This document shows positions 10,201-22,370 of a stretch of 64,000 bases of DNA, piece after piece; positions within the stretch are counted from its first letter, which is position 1, and each line of letters begins with the position of its first letter. The notes under the pieces were generated by a model. That model was not told the origin of the DNA, did no database searches, and worked only from the letters and a program-made list of their open reading frames with translations. The stretch covers positions 227,472 through 291,471 of the forward strand of contig NMRA01000060.1 in the NCBI GenBank assembly GCA_002633005.1. Reading direction: 5' to 3'. The position numbers were made by a program, and so were the translations under genes. The DNA comes from Phoronis australis. Its lineage: Eukaryota; Phoronida; Phoronidae.

Positions 10201-13200
10201 AGCATTCAAAACTGTATCCTATCTATTTGCAGTAGCCACGCTGTGAAGCAAAACCATAAGACATACATCTAATCTGTGATTAACGAAGCAGAGTATCTTT
10301 TTTAGGAAAACTAATAAAACGACAGAGGTTGCCCAAGAATGATGTAGGCGACCACTGGCATTGGAAGGACATTAACAATGGTGTCAATGTGACATTCTAT
10401 GGGAAAGTGTTCCACGTGACAAACTGTGATGAATGGACCAAGGTAAGATTGTCAGTTCTTGGCATAATGATCAGTAATAGGCCTTTCCTGCAGCTCACAC
10501 GGTCTTTTTTGTAGATTACCCATTTTTACACCTTGTTCATTGCTGTTTTTGTAGGAAACATGTCTTTTGTCATGCTGTGAGCATTAAAAACGAAAAGTAA
10601 TGTAGACCCTATTTTCCAGGTCACATGTGTCAATTTTTTATGCAAATATGTATTTGGATATATTGTAGCTTTTGTTTCAGTTATCGTGCAACTTTGGTGA
10701 TGTTGAATCAAGTGATGAGACATAAACTATGCAATAAATAGATCACAGCAGCTTCTGTGCCTTACGCATGCCAACTTGATAAGTTTTATTTTTGAATTTA
10801 AGATTCGTTTCAGTCCTAAATAGCTTTTGGGATTAATTGAAAGTTGTGATCCCAATCTTTTTCACTGGTTGAATATAAACCATTGATATAAATATTTCAA
10901 TTGCTTAAATTTTCAGAACTTCTTAGAAAGTGAAGGTATTGTGGTGAATCCTGCTGAGCCGACACCGGAGGACCCCTACCTCTACAAACGCGAGCAGGCC
11001 GCACTGCCAAGGACCTACAAGACGCCCTCTGCATTTGATAAACAGAAACAGTTCCTAGAGATGGATCGTAAAGTCCTGCGCATGTTCTGCGTCTGGGATG
11101 ACAGGGATGCCATGTTTGGTGAAATGCGTCCGTTTGTTATCCACGTACGTATCTTCTCATAACAAAACAATAGCTAGGAAGCTAAATTTTAACTGCAAGT
11201 GAATAAAGAACATTACCAAGGAATAGAATGAGATAAGGGTGCATTTGTGGAATAAGGGACCCATGAGGCTATCTAAATGGATGCATGTTACAGGTGTGGT
11301 CACTGTTTCAGAGAACATTGAGCTTCTGTATACATGACAAGTATTTTCAAGTCTTTGGCAAAATCATTTCTTTTAATATAAACTCTTATCGTTAGACGTT
11401 AGTTCTGTTCGTAACATCACCACAGTATGTTTTAAAATTTAAATATCACAAGCCGTGTTTATTTTGCGCAATCTCTCACCCTCGTCTGCTAAATATTACC
11501 AGAATCATTTACTATACGCGTATGTTAATATTCCATAAATCCTCTGTTCGTTCAAGTTACATTTATTATGCACATCTTATATTTACTTTGCACTGTTGTA
11601 CTTAATTATGATATTCAGACATATTTTAAAAAAACTTCACTTTTAATATTGTACAAAAATACAATAGTTTTTATCTATTTCAGTATTACTTGGTGGACGA
11701 TACCCTGGAGATCCGCGAATGTCACCAGGCAAACAATGGTCGCGACCCATTCCCTTTTCTGATTGGTCGTCAAAAGATCCCCATCAATCGTTACAATGTC
11801 CCGTCAACTCATCCGGGAGTTTCTATGGAACTGACAGACCACGAAATCAAGGACTATTTTAGGCCTCAACACTTCAAAATTGGTGAAACTGTGATCATTA
11901 ACAACAGACGGTTCCTCATCTATGCTTTTGACGAATTCACTCAGGCATTTTACTACAAAACATTTGGAATCACAGACTTTACTCCTGTGGATGTGAAAGG
12001 ACTAGATAAAACTTTGCCAAAAATGGTGAGTTGAGATGTTTTTTGTTATTACTTGCTTGTCAAAAATATCTTTAGGAATGACGGCGTTTGTGCATGTGAT
12101 CAGTAGTAGTAGTTTTGCAACTTTGCTACTCTTCAAGTTGATCTCATTCTGTGATAAACTAAAAATTGTTGACATGTTGAAGAATTTTCTTCATGTTTAA
12201 CTATTTTATTCCAGGAAATCCCACCATACAATGGATTTGGTTCACTGGAAGACTCTATGCAATCCTGTCTCTCATTGATGCCTCAACCACCAAAGAAAGA
12301 TTTCATCAAAATGCTCGAGAACGACCACAAAGTACTCCGTTACGAGGCTATTCTTGACAGTGTCAAGCCAGAAGACAAACGGCGACGATTTATTATCTCG
12401 TATCGTCTTGCTGACGACATGCTCACCATCTACGAGCCTCCTGTCAGGAACTCTGGAATCATTGGAGGAAAGTTCCTTGAACGCACACGAGTGGCCAAGC
12501 CAGGCTCCACACCAGACAGGCCGATCTTCTACGGACCGGAGGATTTCAAGATTGGAGCCACTATCGAAATATATGGACACCGGTTCGTTCTCACCAATGC
12601 TGATGAGTATGTTCTCAAGCAGCTAGCGCCTAGGGGTGATATGCCTGCTGATACAATACAATCACTGCAACAGACTCTATCCAGCCAGGGAGCTGGGGAC
12701 ATGTCTGGGAAGAATGCACCGATGAAAGTTAGAAGAACGTAAGTTCATGAGACAACTACGCTAACATTTGGGGTTTTGTAACCCCAACGCCTAATCGAGC
12801 CTCAGCCAGACTGTGACTAACCCATCCTAATTAATTCACAAGTTAATGCTCGTGGCTTATTCGAGATGCTGAATAAAAGCTATTCATTAATTTTTCTTAT
12901 TATGCATCGATTTTAAAAATTCAAAGATGGCTACTACTTACTTTTCAATTTTGGAAACAGCCGTGTTGGCCGTTTGCCTTACTTTAGTGTTCGTTTTTTG
13001 ACTTTGAAACTCGTACGCTAAACAGACGTGTTCATGGTTTACGACTGCTATACACGCTCAGCCAAGCTCATGAATAGCAACAAGCTCACTTCAATCTGTG
13101 AAACCGCCATCAAGCCTTTGATGTGCCAAGGAATTTGATGGCTGGGTAAACAGTGCATGCTTTCTAATCCATTTGCTTGCAAATCCTGTTAGCGTAAGAT

Positions 13201-14397
13201 TTGCCTAAAGTAAATGCACAAATCAACAGCCTGTAATGGTTCTAAGAATGAACTGTGGGTTACTGGGAGTTCCCCTTCTAATCTGGGTGACATGTACACT
13301 TATCACTTTCATTTTTTCAGTTAACTGATCAGTAGGTCTGAATTAGCAAGGGGAATAACAGCTATTGTCTTTCCAAGAACTACTTTTCAAAGTGTATTCT
13401 TAATTAAACAATGAAGAAAGTAATATGCTAAGTTGCTTGTTACCTTTAAAGGGCTGGCGATTTGGAATCATTGGTGCGTGAGGTCAAAGGTCAGCTAAAG
13501 AAGGTGGGAATCACAGGCTCGTCAAGGATCGATGATCTCTTCCTGAAGTTTGACGCTGATCGGCAAGGCTTCATCGACAAGGAGCGACTGAAGGACAGAT
13601 GCAGGCAGCTCCAACTTCCTGTTGATGATGATGTCATGGATGCAGTAAGTGTCTGATGGGTGGAGCCCTCTTGTAGACTAATTTCTTTCAAATACATTTT
13701 GTCAAAAGTCTGAGTAATCGTTCTTCAGGATTATGAAGTTATTGTTTTGTTGTTGTTTTTTTTGTTAATCGTAACCTCCAATTGTTATTTTTTTATCATT
13801 CATATTGAGTCCATTCAATATTTTGATTGGATCTGCAGGGTCAATGTAACGTAACATGCTGGCATGGGGATTAGTTACACTAAGTCTTGGTCATTCTTTT
13901 TTGTAATATCACATAGGGTTCAACCCCAAAACAATGATTTTAAAAGTTTGGTGGTTTCAAAAACAGTGAATTAGTGAAAATTTGTGTATCTTTCATTGAA
14001 GTTATGGTGAAACACCTAAACCTAAACTCTAATCGTTTGCAAAATTTGTCCTCCAAAATTTCTACTTTCGACGTCAAGAAGAGGTTGTCAACTTTTTAAC
14101 CATACAGACAAACCGTATTACACTGAACCCTCCCATGACTTGCCTCAAGTTTGCTGTAACCAACAGTGCAGTTGGCTTAGGACTTGTGGTGGACGGGAAC
14201 CTTATGAACGAGCAAAGAGAGCAAAAAAGGAACGTTAGACCGCTGATTGATTGTATATGTTTGAAAACCAATATTCGAGAAATTTACGGCTGACTAATCA
14301 AAACTCTGTTTTATTTCAGTTGATGTCACAGTGTACTACCAACGAGAACGGACATATCAGTTTAGAGGACTTCAGAAGGTTCATTGAGAGTGCATAA
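7189..14397 (+). CDS. EFHC1: EFHC1 orthologue, ciliary DM10/EF-hand protein, 9 exons
   Basis: Exons join in phase: 7189-7236, 8107-8328, 9334-9484, 10306-10442, 10917-11144, 11684-12025, 12215-12738, 13452-13644, 14320-14397, all with GT-AG borders, giving 640 residues, the same length as I recall for human EFHC1. The N-terminal [10 protein letters not shown] and the stretch [11 protein letters not shown] are family signatures. Three DM10 domains follow, starting near residues 91, 232 and 412 (each opens with a VLR[FMY] motif and contains a tyrosine/proline-rich core), then a C-terminal pair of degenerate EF-hands. The first EF loop begins D-A-D-R-Q-G and lacks the position-12 glutamate, so calcium binding is doubtful. 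EFHC1 is a microtubule inner/doublet protein of motile cilia; human variants are linked to juvenile myoclonic epilepsy. EFHC2 is the alternative, but the N-terminus and overall spacing match EFHC1 better. Confidence 0.95.
8107..8328 (+). CDS. EFHC1: EFHC1 exon 2
   Basis: Residues 17-90, acceptor TTTTTACAG, donor GTAATC, phase 0. Carries the conserved linker ending [12 protein letters not shown] that leads into the first DM10 domain. Confidence 0.93.
8855..8895 (-). repeat. tRNA-derived remnant (B-box half) in EFHC1 intron 2
   Basis: On the minus strand CCCGGGTTCGAGCC is a clean B-box-like element preceded by a possible anticodon-arm sequence, but no A-box is found at the right distance. Probably a SINE fragment, not a tRNA gene. 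Confidence 0.25.
9334..9484 (+). CDS. EFHC1: EFHC1 exon 3
   Basis: Begins VLRFNAYFK, the first strand of DM10 domain 1; ends with a phase-1 split glycine before GTATGT. Confidence 0.93.
10306..10442 (+). CDS. EFHC1: EFHC1 exon 4
   Basis: Second half of DM10 domain 1, including [16 protein letters not shown]; phase 1 in, phase 0 out at GTAAGA. Confidence 0.93.
10917..11144 (+). CDS. EFHC1: EFHC1 exon 5
   Basis: Linker between DM10 domains 1 and 2 and the start of domain 2 ([13 protein letters not shown]); phase 0 at both ends; donor GTACGT. Confidence 0.93.
11684..12025 (+). CDS. EFHC1: EFHC1 exon 6
   Basis: 114 residues forming most of DM10 domain 2; starts [12 protein letters not shown]; donor GTGAGT, phase 0. 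Confidence 0.93.
12215..12738 (+). CDS. EFHC1: EFHC1 exon 7
   Basis: Largest exon. Holds all of DM10 domain 3, with [14 protein letters not shown] and the closing [14 protein letters not shown]; ends in phase 2 before GTAAGT. Confidence 0.93.
13452..13644 (+). CDS. EFHC1: EFHC1 exon 8
   Basis: Acceptor TTTAAAG is weak (no long pyrimidine tract) but restores the phase-2 codon to Thr. Encodes a charged helix and the first degenerate EF-hand ([12 protein letters not shown]). Confidence 0.88.
14320..14397 (+). CDS. EFHC1: EFHC1 exon 9 (stop)
   Basis: Last 25 residues with a second degenerate EF-hand loop ([11 protein letters not shown]), TAA at 14395-14397. Confidence 0.9.
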   Translation: MMSQCTTNENGHISLEDFRRFIESA

Positions 14398-14708
14398 ACA
14401 GCTGGAAGACAACTGATGGTGGTTTTGTGAAATAGAGAAACCTCGTTGTTTGAAACCTTTGCAAGACTGATTGAACAAATTGCTAAACCATTAGTGCACC
14501 GTTGGAGTAGTACGTTGGAGTAGTACGTTGGTCAATCTGGCACCACGCATTAATGACTGTGTTGTGAAATTGGGCCATAAAACAATGTTAAGTTATTCTA
14601 TAGAAGTCATCTGGGAGCATGACGTGCACAGTTATACCTAACTAGCAAACCTGTTGTTTCAACTATCACATTGCTATATGGTATTGTTTGTAAATACTAT
14701 GACTGTAT

Positions 14709-14714
14709 AATAAA
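14709..14714 (+). promoter_or_regulatory. EFHC1 poly(A) signal AATAAA
   Basis: AATAAA 312 bases past the EFHC1 stop codon, followed by T/G-rich DNA (TTTGTTTTAT). Gives a 3' UTR of about 340 bases. Confidence 0.75.
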
Positions 14715-14796
14715 GTATAATTTGTTTTATGAAATTTGTGAACATTCTACACGCATTTTCTTTCTAGTGAGTCTTCTTTTCCATGGGAATTGATCA

Positions 14797-15045
14797 GCAT
14801 TGGTCCACTCCATTAAAACATTGGCCTTCTCCATTAAAACATTGGTCCACTCCATTAGAATATGGGCCCACTCCATTAAAACATTGGTCCACTCTATTAA
14901 AACATTGGTCCACTTCATTAAAACATTGGTCCACTCCATTAAAGCATTGGCTCACTCCATTAATACATTTTTCCACTCCATTAAAACATTGGTCCACTCT
15001 ATTCAAACATTGGTCCACTCCATTAAAACATTGGTCCACTATTCC
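14797..15045. repeat. 21-bp minisatellite, about 12 copies
   Basis: The unit AAAACATTGGTCCACTCCATT repeats with scattered single-base variants. The period is seven codons and the unit is free of stops in several frames on both strands, so long spurious frames arise; on the minus strand one reads as repeats of MEWTNVL. It starts about 85 bases past the EFHC1 poly(A) signal. A translated role is not supported. Confidence 0.9.
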
Positions 15046-15285
15046 AATGTCTGATAGGTCAGATAAAATACTTGTTTGACAATTGGATGAATGTTTAGGG
15101 ATATAATGGAAACGTTTCTAAGTAACCACCAGTCCCTGTTCTTTAGCTAGTTTTAATAAACATGGGTCCTTTGTACTTTTCAGTAGTATCCTCAGATCAA
15201 CTGACCTAGAAAGTTCTCTTTCACAGGTCTTTTACTGCAGTTGCGATTGCCCATTGCGATTACTCATTGAGGAAGTCCTGAGGTT

Positions 15286-15452
15286 GCCCCGTGGCGGATT
15301 TAGAAGGGAGCCATGCCCACCCACTTCCTAAAACTCTCCCAGATTCCATTTGGCAATTTAGGGGTAAGAATGTCTGAAGGGCAAAATCCTGGATAATACT
15401 TTGCCCTGCCCCCTCCCCAACAACACAAAATCCTGGATCCGCCCCTGGTGCC
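15286..15452. mobile_element. MITE with GGCGGATC-type ends
   Basis: The left end reads GTGGCGGATTTAGAAGGG and the right end is ATCCTGGATCCGCCCCTGG, whose reverse complement CCAGGGGCGGATCCAGGAT matches it in outline. This terminal motif is shared with sequences at 37973 and 41503. Confidence 0.5.
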
Positions 15453-15495
15453 TATTGTAAAATGACACCATAGACATAACACAAATTGTTTCCAC

Positions 15496-15821
15496 CTTTA
15501 AGGTTATGTAGGACCCTCGAAAATGGTCAAATTTGGCAAACTTCGTTTCATCTTATCTCAGAAATACCTGATGGGATTTGCATGAAACTGTCGCCATGTG
15601 AATTGTTCTCCAAAACGCGGTTGGCAATTGTTTTGAAAATTGCCAGCTTTCGCATGAGGGGCTATCAATTATGACAAAACTCGAAAGTTGCAGAAAACGA
15701 AAACGAAATGATAATTTAGAAAACTGCAACAGCACTTTGGAGAATTCATCGTGAACATTTAGATCGAACGAAATTTGGCATGGTTATAGGTACCGTTGTT
15801 TTCTATGGATGTACCTTAAAG
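15496..15821. mobile_element. MITE of the CTTTAAGGTTATGTAGGACC family, copy 1
   Basis: The left end CTTTAAGGTTATGTAGGACC is mirrored by GTACCTTAAAG on the right. Internal blocks TCAAATTTGGCAAACTTCG and CGAAAACGAAATGAT recur, inverted, at 22371-22697. Confidence 0.55.
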
Positions 15822-16756
15822 TTTTTTTACTAACTTTTACTAAAAAGTCATGGTCACGTGACCCAATTAGTAGCAGATTGGTATAAAGTCAAAAATCAAA
15901 TTTTACAGGCTTTCTACTTTCAAAAAATGAATTCCAATACTGTATTTGCCTAAATACACCCATAAGTCTGAAAAAGGTCCTGTATAACCTCGACAATATA
16001 TTTCGAACTCCCCAGATCTTCTTTACATCCCTCGCACCGATAAACGGCGGACTGCGTGAGGACCCAGAGGTCTGGAATGGTCATTCCCAGACAATCGTGA
16101 TCTGCTCCACGCAAAGACCTTAAAGTCATTTTTCTTGGCGAGGTCTTGTCAAACAATTGTTGTTTATACTTTCACTTTTTCCATATTCCGTACCACGATT
16201 AGNAAATGTTTTTAAATCAAAAAATTGAAAATATTTATTTTAAAAATGTCGTGACTATGCAACATACTAGAATCACAGATGCAAATTCAAACTCCGTCAA
16301 TTGTCAACACAACCCCACTTCGAGAAAACACTTGACAGCTACATTCGCTCAACAGGCTGAATTGTTTAGATAACACGTTTTGCGCCAGGGGAAATTAAAA
16401 CCGCATGATGAAAATTTATTGATGGATTTACGAGCAACAGTTTTGTACCGTAAATAGTATAGATTTATTGCTCGTGCGTTGATCGTGAGCAACGGAAACA
16501 TGCATCGGGGACGCAGAAAAGGGGGAAAAGCAAAAGACGTAAATTCACTTAACAGTGCTACGATGCCATTCTCATTTGTGTGCAATAGGAATTTTTATTT
16601 TGGGTCGATACGGCAGAAAATAGAAATCTGTTTTCATTTGCGTATCTCCTGGACTTCACATTTGCGTATCACCTTGACTTCACTTATTTTCATTCAATTG
16701 TCTGCTTGCTGGGGATTTTGAATGTATGGATACGACTAGACGGCTATCCAAAGGCT
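15822..16756. other. Intergenic DNA and probable 3' UTR of the VWC gene
   Basis: No coding exon is supported. A single N at 16203 marks an assembly join. On the minus strand AATAAA candidates lie near 16594 and 16457, either of which could end the VWC transcript. Confidence 0.4.
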
Positions 16757-16971
16757 TTAAACGCAAATTGGACAGCAGTGTCCTCTTCTAAATTGGCGTC
16801 TTTGTCCTTTTGGGCATGGCTTCATCAGACAAGGTTCCAAGCGGCATTTTGCTCGTTCGTCAGAAGACCCCCACCAGCTGCTTCGGTCACACGTACATTT
16901 CGTGCAGGGATCAATTTGAACTGTTTGTCCTTCTTTGACCACGACACCGTTTGGAGCCCGACAATTCGGTC
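16757..16971 (-). CDS. VWC gene exon 2: VWC3 and stop
   Basis: Acceptor TTTGTTCCAG. Begins in phase to give GPNCRAPNG, a canonical VWC opening; core CTKCTC; a Trp-rich insertion (RSSWWGSS) lies in the loop; ends GHCCPICV and TAA at 16759-16757. Confidence 0.82.
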
Positions 16972-19900
16972 CTGGAACAAAGATAAAAAATCGTTTCCAT
17001 TCTGCTGATCACTTTGACGACCAACAATACGCTCTCAAAATTTTTTCGCTTAATACGTACCATCACACTACGTAGACGAAATACATCGTTGGTCAAATAG
17101 GTGAACGTTACGCACATAAATTACGAGCGTAAGTTAACTCTTGTTAGGGGTGTGAAATAATTATTAAGGGCGTGCGTTAATTATTTGCTGCATAAATTAA
17201 CAATACACTTGCGAAAACGCTATCAAGTCTGCGAAATATCGCCATGTATTAGAAACGAAGCACGTGATTACAATGGTTAACTTTCTCACGAGATTCTGGC
17301 GTCTACGGATATCAACCCAGAAGAATTAAACACAGGGCACATGAGCGCAACCAGCCTAAAAATGGGGAACTTGAATTTTTGAGAATGTGGACTTTTTACT
17401 AAGAATTGTGCATTCGCCGAATTTTGGTAGTTCCTGCCTTTTTAGTGGACTGGGACCATTTTACAAAGAACGAGGGGCCAAACACACTGAGATGAGTTTT
17501 GATCGGAAGGAGTACTTTTTTTTAAATGAGTCTCGCACTGTGTAGAAATGTAGCCTTCCTATAGCGATGAAGAAAACTAAAGTACCTAGACTATATTCCT
17601 CGGATCCTGGTGAGACTGGGATGTACATACGATCTGTGAAAATGGCTACATAGTTCTTAAAAGGTTCTACGCCGTGATCTTTCGCACATCTTGGTATGCA
17701 CGTCCGATTTTTGCATAAATCATGAGTGGTTTATTTCACGAGATCTTTCGGAGGCAACTTGAAAAGCGGAGAAACTCCAATACGTAGGATATGATTTGCC
17801 TCGGGATTAGCTCTGTAGCTAATTGTGACGTTTCGACGTATCATCCTTTGGCTAAAACATTGGATCATTCAGGCGCCAATAGCCACTTACTTGCTTTATT
17901 ATTTGACACATTAAATGGTATCCAATTTCTCATTGGAGGCGGAGTGAAGTTGTACAAGTCGCATGACTTTAGAGCAATTTGTCTTGAAGTTATCCAGAAA
18001 AGAGATAACATTACTTTGACACAATACTCATCCTGCCAGCATATTGACCTTTGATCAAATTAGTGATAGTAATTAGTTTGACAGATAATTAACAGATCCT
18101 CCACGTTTTATATGAATAGGAATACGAGATTTTGTTAAACATGTTGTGGGAATATTTTAATGTACAGTAGTATCTTAGTTACCATGGGAATCTTAAGGCT
18201 CTCTCGCTACTAAACAAGTAGCCAACACCCATTTAGTTTTTCATGCACACTGATTTTTTCAACGTCAGTTACATCAACAATGATACAATTTATGGGTACT
18301 GTCTTCTTTGGATCATTTCATTATCAATTTTACGAAGATAACTTATTATTCTCTGGCATAAAATCATGATTACTGCGCAGTTTTGTTAAATATTTTTCTA
18401 AAAAATGTGAGTTAATTTTATATTTTGATGAAAATCCTATATTTTGGATTAATCAGCGTCTATGAGCTTTGGTCGACATTAACTAATTACTTCCGACGCT
18501 ATACTACGTGTTCATTTGTTATGGCAGTGGCGTACGTTTATTATCTCAAAACAAAAAGAAAACCGACGAGCAATTAAGGCCCAGCCTTTCAGGCAACTCA
18601 AAAGTACTGCTGTGGGAAATGTCTTTTTGTTCGTCAATCACACAAACTGTTTATGACACATGTTTCTTACTGCTCCACTTAACGTTTTGGCAATGTTTTA
18701 TGTCACTGGAATAGAGCGATGCGTTTGTTTATTTTATAAACTAATTACCCGATAAGATGTTTACTCAAAAGTGATTCATGTTGCATCACTCCTAAATACA
18801 ATTCGTCAGACAGTGCCCTTCCTTTGACCTATGACCCTCGAGAAACACAGACAGTAAACAAGGCAACACGAAGAAGATGGCAAGTTAGCTACGTCATTGA
18901 TTTCACCCTCCACCAATTTCACCACTTTCAGACCGTCACCAATTTCTCGCCATCATTATTTCTTATACTGAGTTATGAATAAAAATTCAAATACCTCCAC
19001 ACACCGTATCACCCCCCCCCCCTTTCTGATGGCCTTGTTTTAAGTCATTTTTCGAACCCGTTGCAAAATTCTCCAGGTGGCGTCATTTTCTGATAAAAAG
19101 GGGCAGATTATTCCTAGAAAATTTTTCAGTTGTGAAGATTTCATCATTCGCAGTTTTCTGAATAGAGGCGCGCGGTTGCATATAGGTCATAAGTCGTCAA
19201 CTTCAAATTGGAGGGTTCCCGATTGCAGAATTATACAAACACTAATTCGTTTAAAAAGAAACTTTGGAATTGTGCAGAATTCCAAGTAACAAATCGTTGT
19301 TTACAGTTCCGAGGATGCTCTGTTGGTGAGAAAATTTCGTCCGTTTCTTTGTGCAGCCTAAAACTCAAGTGCATGTAAACAATACGTGGTAGTACTCGTG
19401 TGTCGGCACTGTATTTATTGGTACGCATATTAATTTTCATTGGGCATTAGTCAAGAGGTGCGAGATACTCAGAATCACGCAAAACTTCGATAAAACGGTG
19501 AAGAGTGAATGTTTTGCGAGTGCGAGTATCCTCTAAGCTATATTAGCACTAAGTAGCTCAGATACAATGCTTTCTGGGTCTGTATATTTATTGTACAGAC
19601 TATTTGATAATAAACATTAAAAACCCTGATTAGCAAAAATGGCCGCTACTGGTGGGCGGCTAAGACTAGAATGTTGAACCCCAAAAGTGAGGATTTATTG
19701 CCAAATGTGTTTGACGAATGTCTTGCGTATACGGAACGCACTCCAGCTAAAACACGTTCACTGGCACGTCTCGTAGCTGGCGGTCGCTGAGTGACTGATT
19801 TATTCGTCCAAAGTGTTAGTCACTTATTCAGTAGACCCGGTCCACTACCAAATTTTTGGGCGTTGACGAGAGCATCGGAGCACTGTTTTGTTTCAAAGAT

Positions 19901-21925
19901 TTACTTAATATCTGTCGACATACAAAAACACGATTTAATATCCTTTTAAGGTTATGTAGAACCTCATTAACAAGCCCGTGTATTTAGCCTAGACTAACAA
20001 GACTGTAGATTTTAGTTTAGTGAAAGCATATTTATTTTCTGAAAGCAGAAAGCTCGTGGAATTTCAATGATGACATTTCATCAATTTGCTATTGTTTGGG
20101 TCGCGTGACCATGAATTTGGCAAAAATCATAAAAGTTCATTGATAGCTGTAGTGAGACGTTATTTGACCTGTCTCACCTTGACCACGGAACTTAGTCTAA
20201 GATGTAAGGTGCGACACCTTTTGGAAATCACTACATCGCAAAACAACTGTATCAATTACTCCATTTGATGGAAATGTTCAATAGTATCTCAAAGTTTCAT
20301 GTGAATCCGAACAGCCGATATGATCTTCGAAGTTGGACAAATTTGAACATTTTTAGGGTCCTACATAAATTTGAACTGAATACTTTCCAGGTTTTTGCCA
20401 AATGCGGCGTAATTTCGGAGATTAAATTCACATAGAAGGACGTTTGCGATAGCGTATCTGATAGCAAAAATAGTTGTTAGATTCCTGTTGGTCCCTGCTA
20501 TACAACAGCGTAAAATGTTGAGTCCTAATTTATCTACTAAAAAACAAAAACGGCAAATTGATGCCGCTCAGTAACATTGTACTGGAACACTGTTTTTCAT
20601 CTAACGTAAATGGCACAGACAAAGATGCCAGGCAATACAGGCAATTGGGTCAATAAAAACAACAAAATGGCACTTCTTGTGCCAACAAAGTCTTAATTGA
20701 CCAGCCACACCAGCCGGGATTAGCCCCGTCCTAAAATTTGGATCTAACGCGGGCAGAGGAAGGAACATAACGGGCAATCTTGCCAAAAACATGCATTGAG
20801 TGTGACGCCGTCCTGCGGAGTTTTTACAAAGTCAGATTGCAACAATTTTTTATGTTATTTAGTTACCATTCGGTCTTAGTGCATTTTGTTATAATTCTTG
20901 AAAACGTAACGGTGAAAACTACCAAGGTATGTGTAACCAAGGTAACAAGCATATAACACTGTAGTGAACTTTTCGATTAGTAACATGTTGAAAATATTGT
21001 ACCTACGTTTCACAACCTTTCAAGGCGTAAACATCTTTAACCGATAATTTTGTTTTATCTGTGTTGTCGTGACGTTGTATAACAATGCATAACAAGATAA
21101 CATTCTCTATTAAACAAATTATACTTGCACCATTTTGTTCCCGACTTCAGCTCGTTTTGAATTTCACGAACGTTAAAAATTCCCATGAAATATCTGAAAA
21201 TTCGAGAAATTCTTCAATTGGTCTCTTTTCACGATCACAGACATAAATGTAATTGAATGGACAATTGGGTCATCTCTGTTCTGAATATCAAAATGGTCGT
21301 GCGTCTTTCTGATAGTTCCATTCGGTAATAGTTGATTAAAGGGGATTTGAGAACAAGTCAGTACTACAGGATAACAGGCGTTATCCAGCGGGAGTATCTG
21401 GTCCTCAAATCACTTAAATCAGGGACCCACCTAACCGGATAGCACAGACTGACTGATAGACTTACCGTCCCGACAAACTGGACAGCATCTATCCTTCTGA
21501 TGCACGGGGTTGACACAACGTAGCGTCGGGCACTTAACCATAACACAAACAGTTGCTATGGAATTCTTCGGACAATAACAATGTTCACAAACGTTCCCAG
21601 GAATCAGAGCTCCGAATGGGTATACTTTGTCGTCGGAATGTCTGCACCCATACTCGGCACAGAAGCCGCAACACTCGTCGTCCGATTTCTTCAGACTAAG
21701 ACAATTCGGCTCCCAGTTACAATCCTCAATGAAGCATTTTGGCGGCCCTCCATCTTTTGGGCAGTGACAGGTGGTGCAGGGGTCGGGTTTAAATTTACTA
21801 CTGGCTTTGTACGTTACATTGTTGTATACACATCCTTTAGACGCTTCCTCGAACGTGATTACAGGAGATGTCAATGAATTATCAACACAAAACGAGACCA
21901 CCACCAACACGAATATCAAAAGCAT
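16757..21925 (-). CDS. Secreted protein with three VWC domains, 2 exons
   Basis: Exon 1 is 21925-21466 and exon 2 is 16971-16757 on the minus strand; the phase-1 donor (G|GTAAGT) and the acceptor leaving GA rejoin as a glycine, giving 224 residues. Residues 1-20 form a signal peptide (MLLIFVLVVVSFC). Three modules each show exactly ten cysteines in the VWC pattern ending CCxxC: residues 32-89, 94-151 and about 157-223, the last ending CCPIC. There is nothing else in the protein. VWC modules bind BMP/TGF-beta ligands in chordin, CRIM1, Brorin (VWC2) and VWC2L, so an extracellular BMP modulator is the natural guess, by inference only. Orthology to a named vertebrate gene cannot be assigned by eye. 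The join skips 4.5 kb; an unseen exon of symmetric phase could lie between. Confidence 0.82.
16972..21465 (-). other. Large intron of the VWC gene
   Basis: 4494 bases. Contains a member of the TTCGCGAGAT/CACGTG repeat family near 17205-17320, a poly-C tract at about 19012, and a MITE at 19943-20374. No additional VWC-like exon is seen. Confidence 0.5.
19943..20374. mobile_element. MITE of the GGTTATGTAGGACC family, copy 2
   Basis: Left TTTTAAGGTTATGTAGAACC; right AGGGTCCTACATAAATTT, reverse complement AAATTTATGTAGGACCCT. The body shares a CAAATTTGG-like core with copy 1. Confidence 0.5.
21466..21925 (-). CDS. VWC gene exon 1: signal peptide, VWC1, VWC2
   Basis: ATG at 21925-21923; the exon runs to the donor GTAAGT at 21465. 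Both VWC modules are whole: CxxCxC cores at residues 50-55 and 113-118, closing CCGFC and CCPVC. Confidence 0.85.
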
Positions 21926-22370
21926 ATCCCCGGCTAATCCGCTGCTTCACAACTTCCGCTATAATTACTTGTATTAGTATTCGATCGCCTACTGTATGAT
22001 AAAACCGACAATATAACACAAGACCCAAACGCTAGAGTAGACCTTAGTTGAAACAATATTGTCTGTCTCCACAATGATCAATGATCTCTCATGTTTTCGA
22101 TTTAAATTTCCCCTTATCACGTTTGTTTATATGCAGTGTGGAACTATGATTGGGCACGGAGATTCAGAAGCTAAAAGCCCGGATGTTTTGACAGGTCCTG
22201 AGTGGGTGAAGCTTTCCAGTTGGTCTGACATGAAGCACAAAAGCCACCTATCTTGGTGAAATAGAATTCCATTCTAATTCATTCAGAACGTCTTGTTATC
22301 GCTTAAGATTTTAATATTAGGTTAAGTATTATTGTTAACGTATGAATTTTCCAGATCATAACTGCAATTG

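Noticed and set aside
14727-15079. Several overlapping repetitive frames in both strands
   Set aside because: They are by-products of the 21-bp minisatellite, which lacks stop codons in most frames.
15950-16156. Minus-strand cysteine-containing frame of 68 residues
   Set aside because: No recognisable domain and no acceptor or donor in phase with the VWC gene.
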